Assembly: GCA_903879705.1 (NCBI GenBank)
Contig: CAIRMO010000036.1
Coordinates: 1-64,000, forward strand
From: an uncultured Candidatus Competibacteraceae bacterium
GTDB taxonomy: Bacteria > Pseudomonadota > Gammaproteobacteria > Competibacterales > Competibacteraceae
Length of the DNA: 64,000 nt
Reading direction: 5' to 3'
Shown: piece after piece, positions 1 to 9,542 of the stretch
How positions within the stretch are numbered: position 1 is the stretch's first letter
Layout of the letters: every line of letters begins with the position of its first letter
Notes under the pieces: model-generated
Told to the model about the DNA's origin: nothing
The model's input: the letters and a program-made list of their open reading frames with translations, nothing else
The model's database searches: none
Position numbers and translations under genes: made by a program

Positions 1-161
1 CCGAAACGGCCAGTGTCGGGCATGGCCCGCCATTTCAGCAATGTCGGATGATAGAAACCGTAGGTCGGGCAAAAGCGAAGCGTTGCCCGACAGGTTCAGG
101 GGATGGATGGGGAGATGTCGGGCAACGATAAGGCCGTTGCCCGACCTACCCGGCTGACCGG
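1..161. repeat. REP-like palindrome pair at the 3' side of the Rhs locus
   Basis: Two GC-rich inverted repeats are visible. The first has a 9-bp stem, GTCGGGCAA at 64-72 pairing with TTGCCCGAC at 83-91. The second has a 10-bp stem, GTCGGGCAAC at 117-126 pairing with GTTGCCCGAC at 136-145. The flanks TAGGTC and GACCTA put the two in opposite orientation, as in bacterial interspersed mosaic elements. The same motif recurs at 9543-9608, on the other side of the Rhs gene. No coding sequence is seen here. Confidence 0.7.
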
Positions 162-1085
162 TTATTGGAAGTAACCAATTCCGACCCCGATTCCAGCCGA
201 ACTACTCTCTGAAAATATGGCGTCGGTTATTTGTCTTTTCAGTTTGTCCAACTTAGCTGTTTCCCCCAGTGGCTTTCCAATCACTGTACGTCCGACACCC
301 GGAAGAATATCCAGCTTACGCCCCGCCCATGACCCAATCATGCCTCCAATCCCAGAGCTAATCCCTCCAAATACTGCACCTTTCAATCCAGACTTGGCGA
401 CATCAGACCACGAACACCCTTTTCCCGCCGCGTTTGCCGCATCTTCCACACCTGCTATCAACCCAGTTAACAAAGGACCGGCATTAATAGAACTTGCAAG
501 ACCTGCGAGTAGTGCAGCCCGTGCTATGTCTACCGGATCTCCATTACTCAAGTATGCGGATACTCCACCAAACACCGCACCGATGGCTGCGCCTGCAATA
601 TTCAGAGCAAAGCGCCCATCAGGATCTGAAAAACTAACAGGATTATTGATGGCATATTGGTAAAAATTGGCAGCTCCGCCACTGAAACGAATCGGATCCT
701 TCTCGGTCCACCTCCCGATCTCCGCGTCATAATCCCTGGCTCCAAACCGCACCAGTCCAGTATCCCGGTCATACAACCCGCCGGCAAAACCGAACGGTTG
801 GAAACCGGGATTGCTGTCGGTAAGCACCCGCCCGAACTCGTCATACTCCATCTGTTGTTCAATCGTGCCGGTAGCGGTATTCACCACCAAACGCGGACTG
901 CCGAGATGGTCAGTCAGAATCCGGTAGGTCTGGCCGCCCCTGATCAGGTAATGCGGGACATTGGCGCGACCGGCATAGACGAAGCGGCTGACCACCGCGC
1001 CGGTGGTGTCGAGTTCGGCGATGGGCTGGAGTTGGCCTTGGTACAGGAAGCCTTGCACCAGCGCGCCGCCGATCTTCTTGCCCAC
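162..1085 (-). CDS. Detached C-terminal part of the Rhs/YD-repeat protein
   Basis: This 307-codon frame carries the end of an Rhs core: the [10 protein letters not shown] region, YDEFGRVL, then [14 protein letters not shown] and [10 protein letters not shown], the usual core boundary at about residue 156. About 150 residues follow that are rich in Gly/Ala with hydrophobic stretches and end GVGIGYFQ. This is the variable tail position where polymorphic toxins carry their effector domain, but I recognise no toxin fold. The frame continues upstream of the GTG at 1085 through [11 protein letters not shown] to the MITE. It is therefore the severed 3' end of the gene at 1167-9227 and not an independent gene. 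Removing the MITE and one TTAG joins the two frames exactly ([10 protein letters not shown]). Whether the GTG is used for re-initiation is unknown, and no immunity-like gene follows inside the window. Confidence 0.85.
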   Translation of the reverse strand: MGKKIGGALVQGFLYQGQLQPIAELDTTGAVVSRFVYAGRANVPHYLIRGGQTYRILTDHLGSPRLVVNTATGTIEQQMEYDEFGRVLTDSNPGFQPFGFAGGLYDRDTGLVRFGARDYDAEIGRWTEKDPIRFSGGAANFYQYAINNPVSFSDPDGRFALNIAGAAIGAVFGGVSAYLSNGDPVDIARAALLAGLASSINAGPLLTGLIAGVEDAANAAGKGCSWSDVAKSGLKGAVFGGISSGIGGMIGSWAGRKLDILPGVGRTVIGKPLGETAKLDKLKRQITDAIFSESSSAGIGVGIGYFQ

Positions 1086-1105
1086 TCGCCGGTTTTGGCC
1101 GTCGA

Positions 1106-1229
1106 TTAGTTCTACTTTGTCAGATTACGAGCAACCATTTGATTTATAAAGTTTTATCAATTTTACTCACTTTATGTGAATTTTAGCGAAATCAATAGGT
1201 TGTGTTTCAATCTGACAAAGTAGAATTAG
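1106..1229 (+). mobile_element. MITE copy 1, inserted in the Rhs gene
   Basis: A 116-bp AT-rich element lies at 1110-1225, flanked on both sides by TTAG (1106-1109 and 1226-1229). Its ends are 17-bp perfect inverted repeats, TTCTACTTTGTCAGATT and its complement, with a weaker extension inward. It has no coding capacity. TTAG fits the YTAR 4-bp target duplication known for IS5-group transposases, so an IS5-type helper is a reasonable guess. It introduces a TGA after 18 foreign codons into the large Rhs gene. It is identical, in inverse orientation, to the copy at 9255-9370. Confidence 0.92.
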
Positions 1230-4200
1230 GTACTCAATCGCGGTACCGCCGGGCAGAGTGACGTTGCGCAGGTTGCCGAGGGCGTCGTAGCTGTAGGTGG
1301 TGACGAGGGCACCCACCGTTTTGCGCTGCAATTCGCCGTTGGCGGTGTAGGCATAGTTGGCGTTGCCATAGGTCAGCAGCCGATCCTGGGCGTCGTAGGT
1401 GGCGTTGACCGTGCCGCCACTGGTGGTGCTGAGGCGGTTGCCGTTGGCGTCGTAGCTGTAGCGGGCGATGACGGCATGGTCGCGCTTGACTTCAATCAAC
1501 TGGCCGAGGGGGTCATAGCCATAGTCGTAGGTCGTTGCGGCGCTGCCGGCGACGGTTTCCACCTTTTGGGTGATCCGTCCGCCCTGGTCGTAGGTGTATT
1601 GCACCGCTAACCGGGGAGTGGCGACATCGTAGGTGGCGGTGTAGCGGGTGATCTCGCCAAAGCTGTTGTAGGTGTAGCTGTCGCCCACTTTGTCGAGGCT
1701 GGAGCCCGTAAGCAGCCCGTTCTCGGCACTGCGGGCCAGCGTGAGTGCCCCGGCCTGAGTGAGCAGGCTGTCGGCATCGTATTGATAGGCGATGGGATTT
1801 GCGCCGTCGACGGTGATTTCCGCAACCCGGAAGTCGTTGTCGTAGCCGAAGCCAACTTGTCCAGCGATAGCGCCGCTCCAAATCACGCCAGTCAGCAGCG
1901 CCTGGTTGTGGGTGAACGCCAGGGTGAGATTGCCGGGGGCGGTGATGCCACTCAATTGCCCGGCGGCCGTGTAGCTGTAGCCGTAGCCGCCCGTCGGTGT
2001 AGTCAGGGCGCTGAACCGACCGCCGGCGTCATAATCGCTGGTGATCAGCCCACCATCAGGCCGGATGACTTTGACCGGTTGCCGATCCAGGTTGTATTCA
2101 TACTGCGTATTGCCGCCATCGGTGACGGTGGGCGGTTGGTAGGCGGCGGTGAGATCAACCGGGGTGTAGGTGAAGTCGTGCGCCAGCCGGCCCGGGGGCG
2201 TGAGCGCCGTCAGGTTGCTGTTGGCGTCGTAGTCAAAGCTAATGGCGCTGGCGTCGGGCAGCGTTTGGTTCAGGACCCGCCCGACGGCGTCATTGGCGAA
2301 GGTGGTCACCCGCCCCAGCGAATCGGTGGTGCTGGCCAAAAAGCCGCCGGCATCGTAGCTCAAGGTGATGGTGCGCGCTGTGCCGCCACTGCCTTGGGTA
2401 GTGTTGCTCAACCGCCCGCGGGCGTCGTAGCTGTAGTGAACGGCGTCCAGCCCGGTGAGTCCGGTTTCACTGACCCGGCCTTTGGCGTCCAGCACCGAGT
2501 AACTGACCCGTCCGGCGGCGCTGGTGGTGGTGGTGATGCGGCTAGCGGCATGGTAGACGCTGGTGGCAAGCCGACCGTTGAGGGTGGTGTTGGCGATCAG
2601 CGTGGTCAGACTCAGCGGGTCGCCGGGTGTGGTCAGGTCCGCCGTCACTGCGGTGGTCAGGGTTGAGGTCAGGCCGCCGCTGGTCACGGTCTGGCTCTTG
2701 GTGATCGGGGCTTGCATCCCGAAGCGTGGATCGGGGCCTTGAATAGCGACCGTCACCGTGCCGTCCGGGGCGGTGGTTTTCACCGTGCCGTTGGTCTGGG
2801 TCAGTGTTTCAGTTTTGATCCCATCCGGGGCGGTGACGCTGCGCTTTTGGTCGCCAATGGGCAGATTTTCCACGGTATACGTCGTGGTTCGATTCAGCGC
2901 CGTGGTGCGGGTGGCCGCAAAACCGTTCGGGATCGAAGTCCGCGCCAGAGTTTGGCTTCCCCCGGCAGCATCAGCGTCGCGCTGCAAACGGCCCAGCGCG
3001 TCATAGCTGATCTGGGAGGCATGGCCGTTGGGATCGGTGAACTGAGTCAACAAACCCCCACTCGTATAGGTCATCTGGAAGGCTTCACCCGCGGGATTGG
3101 TGACCCGGGCAAGATAGCCGTTCGTGTCCAGCGTCAACCCGGTGCGTTGGCCGAAGGGACCGGCGATGGCGGTGGGTTTGCCGTTGCCGTCGCGTTCGAG
3201 GGTGGTAACGTTGTTATCGGCGTCGGTGATCGTGATCAACCGTCCGGCGCTGTCGTAGGCGAAGGTGTAGAGCGTTGTGCCGGTGAGGGTATCCACCGTG
3301 CGCAGATGCCGTCCGCTGGCATCAAAGCTGTACAGTTGCCGCCCGTCTTCGGAGGCCACCACCAGCTCATTCCCAGTGAAACCAGTTAAGGGCGGCGAAA
3401 GCTTGAGGAGGTGCATGCCGGCATTCTCATTCTTCACTGCGAAAAAGATATTGCCATCAGGTGCGACTGCAACTTGAGTTGGAAGACCCAGACGAGCTTG
3501 GGTTGCGGGAGATCCTTCGGCAAATTCCATGCTGTAATAATAACCACTGACACCACTACCGGTAATCGTGGTGATGATCCCATTGGGCTTCACCAACCGA
3601 ATGCGGTCATTCCTCGAGTCGGTAAACAGCATGCTGCCATTCGGCATCGCGGCTACACTGCCTGGGGCCGCATCCCAGAATTGACCGCCAATACCGGCTT
3701 GCGTGGCTAGGCCGCCATCCCCACAAAAAAGAGGCAGCTTATAAGGATAAGCAGTGTCTTGAGCACATGCCCCGCTGCCAGCCACCGTCGTAATAACACC
3801 GTCTGGGCCGATTCGCCGCAGGCTTGGTCTCAGGTAACGTAACGTCGTGGGACTGCTGCTGTCACCTACTGCTGCGCCGTTGTCGAATACCCAGATGCTG
3901 TTATCCGGGGCGATACCCATTCCGCCTAAACCGCCGAAGAAGGCTTGAGTCGCGGGACCACCGTCGCCATTGCTGGTTGGGTTATAAGCCGGAGGGAGTG
4001 CGCCCGCAATCGTGGTGATGATGCCATCCGGGCCGATCTGACGTATACGAACAGCCTCCGAAATTAGAATGCTGCCATCGGCGGCGACGGCAATCTCATA
4101 AGGACTAGCGAGTCCCGCCTGCAAAGCGGGACCGCCATCGCCACAGGAGTCATTTTTTGAGCGATAGCAAGAAGTTCCGTTGCCCCCGATGGTGGTCACA

Positions 4201-7200
4201 ATGCCATCCCGCCCTATCCGGCGAATCCGCCTATTGCCTAGATCGTTGATCACGATGCTGCCATCCGGCGCTGGGACAATTGAAACAATGTTAGCAAACC
4301 GCGCCTGAAGCGCGGGCCCACCATCACCGCTATAGCCATAGGTGTCGTCAGCGTCCGCAATCGTCACCACCCGGCCATCAGCGCCGACCCGGCGAATCCG
4401 GGAACCGCCATCCCCGAAAAGTACACTGCCATCGGACGTGACCGCTACATCGCGCACTCTCTGTCCCATTAAGCAAGCTTGCGCGATCGGGACGTTTTCA
4501 CCCAAGTCACAGTTACCTCCACCCCCCGCGAAGGTGGTAATAACCGAATTCAAGCTCAGCGCTGCGCGCTGCTGCCCCCCATCACCCCGATAGACCACCT
4601 TGCCGTTCGGGTCATACACATGGTGAACATCCAGCGTCCAGCCGCCGATCCCCTGTACCGCAAAGCTGGGAGCGCCCACGGTTGCGGTATAGCTGCGACT
4701 CAAATAGATTTCCTGACGGGCGCGATCCCCGGTAAACGGTACGCCCGAGGTTCGACCGAAACTACTGGCACCACTGGCGGGCTGCTGGTAAGCGCCATCA
4801 TAGGCATAGCTGAGCGTCACCCGCGCGGTCTGCGATCCACTCAAGGAACGACCATAACCATCCTTGCCGTCCCAAGTAAACCGGGTTTGCGTGGCGTTTC
4901 GATCGAAGCTCCGTTCGATGACGCGCCCGGCGATCGCAATCGCCAGATCAATTCGCTTGAGGCTGGCCGGGACACTGCCGTCGCCGAGCGGAATCACCAA
5001 GGTGCTGGACGAAACGCGGCCCGGCACCCGGTCGCTGCGGTAATTGAGCGAGAACCCGGTGCCCGCGACCGGAATATGCTCGCCCAGCGTCTGATTTTCA
5101 CACTCGATAATCGAGCCACACTGCCGAACCGGATTGGGCGGGTTTTGACCGTCATCATTATCGGGTGGCGGAACGGTCGGGCCTTGAGCATCTGCCGGCG
5201 GTCCAAACGGCCAATTGCAATCCCAAGTCGAGAGGTGGGCCAGTGGCACCCGCCACAGGCTCTTGCCGACCACCGGATAGAGGTTGGCGAGTTGAGTCCG
5301 TTCGGCGTCGGTAATCCCCAGCGCCGTGAGCGCTGCCGCATCCGCTGCTGTCCCACTGCCGGTCACATCAAGATCAGCCTTACCGTTGCTGATGCTCAGA
5401 ATCTTGATAATCCGCCCGTTCGGCGCCGGGATCCACGCCCCTTGGGTGTTGTCGTAGTAACCGACCGGCACCGCGCCGCCAACCGGGAAGTTGAGGAAGT
5501 TATCGACGTAAAACGGCACCGGCTGGTTAAACAGCACATCTTTGCCGTTGAGTTTGGTCGTGGCCTCATCAGTGCTGATTTCGACCGCGTAGGTGTAGCC
5601 GCTGGTCGGCGGCAGCGGCGCGGGCATGGTCTTTGGGCCATTCGCACCTACCGTGTATTCGGTCGCCCGCAGGGTCAGGCTGGAGACGGTCCGGGTGCTG
5701 CCGTCGGGGTTATAGACTTGGGCGGTCGTCCCCGGTGGAATCAGCAAGGTTGCTTGCCGGGTGCCGTCCTGGTCGGTAACTGGAGAACCCTGGGCCACCT
5801 GAACCGCCGACTGGGTCAAATCCACGACCGTCGCCTGCGTATCGCGGGCGATCAGGATGGTGTCCTCCACCACCACAAAATCCTGCCAAGGAACCGCTTC
5901 CTGGCGTTGCGCCGGCAAATACCCGCCCCGGGTATAAACGACGGTCAGCAAGCCGCCACCATTGACCGCCAGATCGAACATCCCATCGGCACGGCTCAAG
6001 GTCTGGCCGAATTCAGGATGACCGAGAATCGTCATCGTTACCCCGGACAACGGCGCATTGCTCTTGTCCAGCACCCGCCCACGCAACACTGCGGTGCGTT
6101 TCGGATCAATGGTGCCGGATGCGACGCCGGTTTGAATCGGATTCGCGCCGCTGTAGAGGAATTGGGTCGCGGCATACGTGGTGGTGGCGACCGTCGGATC
6201 GGGCGGCGGGGCAACCGTGGCCGGATCGGGCGGGGGAGTGCCGCCTGCTGGATTGACGGTGATGGTCACCGTAGCGAACGCGCTCAACGCTCCATCGCTG
6301 GCCGTCAACCGCAGGACGTAAGCCCCCGCAGCGCTGAAGGTGGCGGTCGTGGTTTTAGCATTGGCACTGCCAAACGTGACCGTGCCGGGGCCGCTGTCCT
6401 TCGTCCAAGTGACCGTAACCGAGTTGGGAGGATTGGGCAGGCTGTCATCGGTGACCGTCCCGCTTAACGTGACCTGATTTGCCGGCAGCGTGATGGTCTG
6501 CGGAGTACCGGCATTGACTTGAGGCGCTTGATTGGTAGACGCCGCCGCGACGGTAATCGTGAAGCTCTGCTCATTGAACAGCCCGCCGCCGTCCGTGACC
6601 CGCACCACAACATTGGTTCCGCCCGCTTGACTGGGCGTCCACTGAATCAAACCGGTCGCCGCATCGATGGCCATTCCGTCCGGCTTGGTGGGGAGCGCGT
6701 AGGTCAAGGTGTCGCCCGCGTCCGGGTCGGTCGCCGTAACCTGATAACGGTAAAGCTGCCCGGCGGTGGTCTGGGTGATCGCCGTGGAAGTAATCGTCGG
6801 CGCACGGTTGGTCGGGGGCGGTTCGATCACCGTCACGGTGGCGGTGACCGGCTCGCTATCGACGGTGCCGTCGTTGACGATCAGTTGCACCACGTACGGC
6901 CCGGCCAGATCCGGGACGAAGGTGGGCTTGATCGGGTCGGTCGTACTCAAGCTGGCAGTGCTGCCGTCGGGACGGCTGATGAAGGACCACCGATAGGTGA
7001 GCGAGTCGCCGTCAACATCCTGCGACGCGGAGCCATCCAAAGTAACCGTGGTACCCGTGAGCGGGGGTTGATTTGGCCCGGCGGCGTTCGCCACCGGCTT
7101 GGAATTCTCGGTGCTGATGATGACCGTGTCGGGGTCGCTGTCTATGGCGCCGTCGTTGACGATCAGTTGCGCCGCATAGGCACCGGCCTGGTCGGCGACG

Positions 7201-9227
7201 AACGTCGGATTGACCACGATCTTAGCGGACTCGGACAAGGTCGCGGTGCTGTTGGCTGGCTTGGTCGGCAACGCCCACTGATACGTCAACGGGTCGCCGT
7301 CGGCATCGGTCGAGCCGCTGCCGTCCAAGTACACCACGGCGTTCCGGGCGACGGTCTGCGCCGGACCGGCCTCGGCCACCGGCTTGGTGTTCAGGGTGCT
7401 GATGGTGACGGTGTCGGGGGCGCTGGCGACCGTGCCGTCGAAGACGATCAGTTGCGCGACGTACTGGCCGGGGTTGTCCGCGGTGAATGTGGGCTGGGGC
7501 GCGAACGGATCGGACAGCGTCGCGCCGCTGCCGGCGGGGATACTCGTCAGCGACCATTGGTAAGCGAGGGCATTACCGTCCACATCGGTCGATCCGCTGC
7601 CGTCCAGATGCACCACGGCATTCAACGCCACGCTCTGGTCGAGGCCGGCGTTGGCCACCGGCGGCGAGTTCTCGGTGGTGATCGTGACGCGGTCGGCGGC
7701 GCTGTTGACTTGACCGTCGTTAACGATCAGTTGCGCCTCGTATGGCCCGGCTTGGTCGAGGGTGAAGGTCGGACTGACCGTGGTGGGGTTACTCAGGGTC
7801 GCGGCGCTGCCGGCGGGTTTGCTCGGCAAGGTCCAGGCGTAGGTCAGGGCGTTGCCGTCCACATCGCTCGAACCGCTGCCGTCGAGGGTCACGATCGCGC
7901 TCACCTTCGCGCTCTGGTCGGGGCCGGCGTGCGCCACCGGCGCGGTGTTGCGGGTGCTGATGGCGACGCTGTCGGGCGCGCTATTCGCGGACCCGTCGTT
8001 GACGAGCAGTTGCACCCCATAGGTTCCGGCCTTGTCGAGGACGAACGTGGGGTTAACCGTGGTGGCGCCAGTCAGCGTCGCGGTGCTGCCCGCCGGCCGA
8101 CTGACCAACGACCAAGCATAGGTCAGGCTGTTGCCGTCGACATCGCTGGAGCCGCTGCCATCGAGCGCCACGGTCGTTCCCACCGTGGCGGTCTGATCGG
8201 AACCAGCATTCGCCACTGGCGGGGTGTTGGTGGTAGCGCCCGTTCTGATTGTGACCCGATCGGGAACGCTGAGCGCCCGTCCGTCGAAGACGATCAGTTG
8301 CGCCACATACTGGCCGGACCGGTCAGCGACGAAGGTCGGCTTCGCCGACAGCCGATTCCTCAAAACCGCCCGGCTGTGGAACGGCTTGCTCAGCAGAAAC
8401 CAGCCGTAGCGAAGCTGGTCGCCGTCGGCGTCGCTGGAACCGCCGCCGTCGAGTTGCACGGTCGTCCCCACCGTGGTGGTCTGATCGGGTCCGGCGTTGG
8501 CGACCGGCCGGGTGTTGGCGGTGACGCGGGCTTTGATCTCGACCCTGTCCGGAGCGCTGTCCGCCCGCCCGTCGTTAACGATCAATTGCGCGACGTACTC
8601 GCCCGCCACATCGGCGACGAAAGTGGGCTTCGCCGTTTGTGGGCTGTTCAACACGGCCCGGCTGCCGGACGGCTTCGTCCGCAGGGACCAGCGGTAACTG
8701 AGCGGATTGCCATCGGGATCGCGGGAGGCACCGCCATCGAGTTGCACCGTACTCTGGATCGGCACGGTCTGATCGGGTCCGGCGTTGGCGACGGGGGGCG
8801 TATTGCCACTGACGGGACAGACGACCGAGGCGCGGATGAAACTGCCTGGTTTGCCGTTGAGTTCGACGATCAGGGTGTTTTGCGGTTGGAGCGAAACCGG
8901 CTTATCGATCCGGGTGACCGTTCTCTTGAAATCCGCCGGGCTGACCACGACAGCACCATTGAGCTGGAGGGTGGCGCTGGTGACGCGGGTTTTGCTGCTG
9001 TCGCCGTTCTGGACGGTCAGCGTGCATTGGCTGCCCGCCTGCGGTGGCAACGCGAAGGTCCGGGTGATGCGCTGGGGAGCGCCGGCCCCCCGGACGAACT
9101 GTTCCGGGCCGAACACGGTCTCCGGCTCGGCGGTGAACGAGGCTAAACTGAACAGCAGCAGCAGGCTGAGTCCAATCCATAACCCTAAACCGGAACGGCT
9201 CTGAATCACAGCACGCAGTGTCGACAT
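1167..9227 (-). CDS. Giant exported teneurin-like PKD/NHL/YD-repeat (Rhs) protein, truncated by a MITE
   Basis: The frame has 2686 codons. Residues 1-33 form a signal peptide (basic start, hydrophobic core LGLWIGLSLLLLFSLASFTA). Residues from about 141 to 800 hold seven tandem PKD-type Ig repeats of about 92 residues, each opening with a variant of NTPPVANAGPDQ. A cadherin-like Ig domain (TDPDAGDTLTYALPTKPDG) and another PKD-like domain follow, then a carboxypeptidase-regulatory-like domain (LRGRVLDKSNAPLSGVTMTI). Next come about five NHL repeats (GDGGPALQA, IRRIGRDGIVTTI) and a long run of YD repeats (YDALGRL, YDANGNRLS). This order resembles teneurins and Tc-toxin-like shells: a beta-propeller next to a YD shell. 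The last 18 residues (LLCQIETQ onward) are encoded by the MITE, so the native C-terminus lies at 162-1105. The product is probably secreted or surface-anchored, and its role is unknown. Confidence 0.88.
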   Translation of the reverse strand: MSTLRAVIQSRSGLGLWIGLSLLLLFSLASFTAEPETVFGPEQFVRGAGAPQRITRTFALPPQAGSQCTLTVQNGDSSKTRVTSATLQLNGAVVVSPADFKRTVTRIDKPVSLQPQNTLIVELNGKPGSFIRASVVCPVSGNTPPVANAGPDQTVPIQSTVQLDGGASRDPDGNPLSYRWSLRTKPSGSRAVLNSPQTAKPTFVADVAGEYVAQLIVNDGRADSAPDRVEIKARVTANTRPVANAGPDQTTTVGTTVQLDGGGSSDADGDQLRYGWFLLSKPFHSRAVLRNRLSAKPTFVADRSGQYVAQLIVFDGRALSVPDRVTIRTGATTNTPPVANAGSDQTATVGTTVALDGSGSSDVDGNSLTYAWSLVSRPAGSTATLTGATTVNPTFVLDKAGTYGVQLLVNDGSANSAPDSVAISTRNTAPVAHAGPDQSAKVSAIVTLDGSGSSDVDGNALTYAWTLPSKPAGSAATLSNPTTVSPTFTLDQAGPYEAQLIVNDGQVNSAADRVTITTENSPPVANAGLDQSVALNAVVHLDGSGSTDVDGNALAYQWSLTSIPAGSGATLSDPFAPQPTFTADNPGQYVAQLIVFDGTVASAPDTVTISTLNTKPVAEAGPAQTVARNAVVYLDGSGSTDADGDPLTYQWALPTKPANSTATLSESAKIVVNPTFVADQAGAYAAQLIVNDGAIDSDPDTVIISTENSKPVANAAGPNQPPLTGTTVTLDGSASQDVDGDSLTYRWSFISRPDGSTASLSTTDPIKPTFVPDLAGPYVVQLIVNDGTVDSEPVTATVTVIEPPPTNRAPTITSTAITQTTAGQLYRYQVTATDPDAGDTLTYALPTKPDGMAIDAATGLIQWTPSQAGGTNVVVRVTDGGGLFNEQSFTITVAAASTNQAPQVNAGTPQTITLPANQVTLSGTVTDDSLPNPPNSVTVTWTKDSGPGTVTFGSANAKTTTATFSAAGAYVLRLTASDGALSAFATVTITVNPAGGTPPPDPATVAPPPDPTVATTTYAATQFLYSGANPIQTGVASGTIDPKRTAVLRGRVLDKSNAPLSGVTMTILGHPEFGQTLSRADGMFDLAVNGGGLLTVVYTRGGYLPAQRQEAVPWQDFVVVEDTILIARDTQATVVDLTQSAVQVAQGSPVTDQDGTRQATLLIPPGTTAQVYNPDGSTRTVSSLTLRATEYTVGANGPKTMPAPLPPTSGYTYAVEISTDEATTKLNGKDVLFNQPVPFYVDNFLNFPVGGAVPVGYYDNTQGAWIPAPNGRIIKILSISNGKADLDVTGSGTAADAAALTALGITDAERTQLANLYPVVGKSLWRVPLAHLSTWDCNWPFGPPADAQGPTVPPPDNDDGQNPPNPVRQCGSIIECENQTLGEHIPVAGTGFSLNYRSDRVPGRVSSSTLVIPLGDGSVPASLKRIDLAIAIAGRVIERSFDRNATQTRFTWDGKDGYGRSLSGSQTARVTLSYAYDGAYQQPASGASSFGRTSGVPFTGDRARQEIYLSRSYTATVGAPSFAVQGIGGWTLDVHHVYDPNGKVVYRGDGGQQRAALSLNSVITTFAGGGGNCDLGENVPIAQACLMGQRVRDVAVTSDGSVLFGDGGSRIRRVGADGRVVTIADADDTYGYSGDGGPALQARFANIVSIVPAPDGSIVINDLGNRRIRRIGRDGIVTTIGGNGTSCYRSKNDSCGDGGPALQAGLASPYEIAVAADGSILISEAVRIRQIGPDGIITTIAGALPPAYNPTSNGDGGPATQAFFGGLGGMGIAPDNSIWVFDNGAAVGDSSSPTTLRYLRPSLRRIGPDGVITTVAGSGACAQDTAYPYKLPLFCGDGGLATQAGIGGQFWDAAPGSVAAMPNGSMLFTDSRNDRIRLVKPNGIITTITGSGVSGYYYSMEFAEGSPATQARLGLPTQVAVAPDGNIFFAVKNENAGMHLLKLSPPLTGFTGNELVVASEDGRQLYSFDASGRHLRTVDTLTGTTLYTFAYDSAGRLITITDADNNVTTLERDGNGKPTAIAGPFGQRTGLTLDTNGYLARVTNPAGEAFQMTYTSGGLLTQFTDPNGHASQISYDALGRLQRDADAAGGSQTLARTSIPNGFAATRTTALNRTTTYTVENLPIGDQKRSVTAPDGIKTETLTQTNGTVKTTAPDGTVTVAIQGPDPRFGMQAPITKSQTVTSGGLTSTLTTAVTADLTTPGDPLSLTTLIANTTLNGRLATSVYHAASRITTTTSAAGRVSYSVLDAKGRVSETGLTGLDAVHYSYDARGRLSNTTQGSGGTARTITLSYDAGGFLASTTDSLGRVTTFANDAVGRVLNQTLPDASAISFDYDANSNLTALTPPGRLAHDFTYTPVDLTAAYQPPTVTDGGNTQYEYNLDRQPVKVIRPDGGLITSDYDAGGRFSALTTPTGGYGYSYTAAGQLSGITAPGNLTLAFTHNQALLTGVIWSGAIAGQVGFGYDNDFRVAEITVDGANPIAYQYDADSLLTQAGALTLARSAENGLLTGSSLDKVGDSYTYNSFGEITRYTATYDVATPRLAVQYTYDQGGRITQKVETVAGSAATTYDYGYDPLGQLIEVKRDHAVIARYSYDANGNRLSTTSGGTVNATYDAQDRLLTYGNANYAYTANGELQRKTVGALVTTYSYDALGNLRNVTLPGGTAIEYLILLCQIETQPIDFAKIHIK
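6827..8807 (-). repeat. Tandem array of seven PKD-type repeat modules
   Basis: Seven modules of about 275 bp lie head to tail inside the giant gene. In the protein each has the N-[ST]-x-P-V-A-x-A-G-x-x-Q opening, a middle L-D-G-[SG]-x-S-x-D-[VAP]-D-G, an aromatic-containing strand and a closing P-T-F-x-x-D-x-x-G-x-Y-x-x-Q-L-[IL]-V-x-D-G. The modules are diverged but alignable, which indicates growth by unequal recombination followed by drift. Known PKD arrays act as extended stalks on exported proteins. Confidence 0.8.
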
Positions 9228-9250
9228 GGCGGGACCTTATAGCGGGTTGA

Positions 9251-9374
9251 TTAGTTCTACTTTGTCAGATTGAAACACAACCTATTGATTTCGCTAAAAT
9301 TCACATAAAGTGAGTAAAATTGATAAAACTTTATAAATCAAATGGTTGCTCGTAATCTGACAAAGTAGAATTAG
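9251..9374 (-). mobile_element. MITE copy 2, upstream of the Rhs gene
   Basis: A 116-bp element at 9255-9370 is the exact reverse complement of the copy at 1110-1225, base for base on reading. It is again flanked by TTAG on each side (9251-9254 and 9371-9374). It sits 24 bp upstream of the ATG at 9227, so it lies in the leader or promoter region of the giant gene. It may have displaced the native promoter or supplied new signals. The central part is very AT-rich. Confidence 0.92.
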
Positions 9375-9542
9375 TCAGGTAGGGCGAGCATGGCCCGCCA
9401 TTCGCGGGGCGGCGGATGGTCGGAGAAGGCGGGCAGTGGAGGAGAATTCTAGGGGGGATTTGTAAAGCGAAGATTAACTGGATGTGAATTTTTGTAACCC
9501 GATCACTGTGTTTTCGTTAGTTTAAGCCAGGTAGCCAAGTAG

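Noticed and set aside
6519-9146. Long plus-strand frame of 875 codons, and 662 codons at 4479-6467
   Set aside because: They lie antisense to the giant PKD/Rhs gene, have Arg/Gly-rich low-complexity translations without domains, and arise from its GC-rich codon use.
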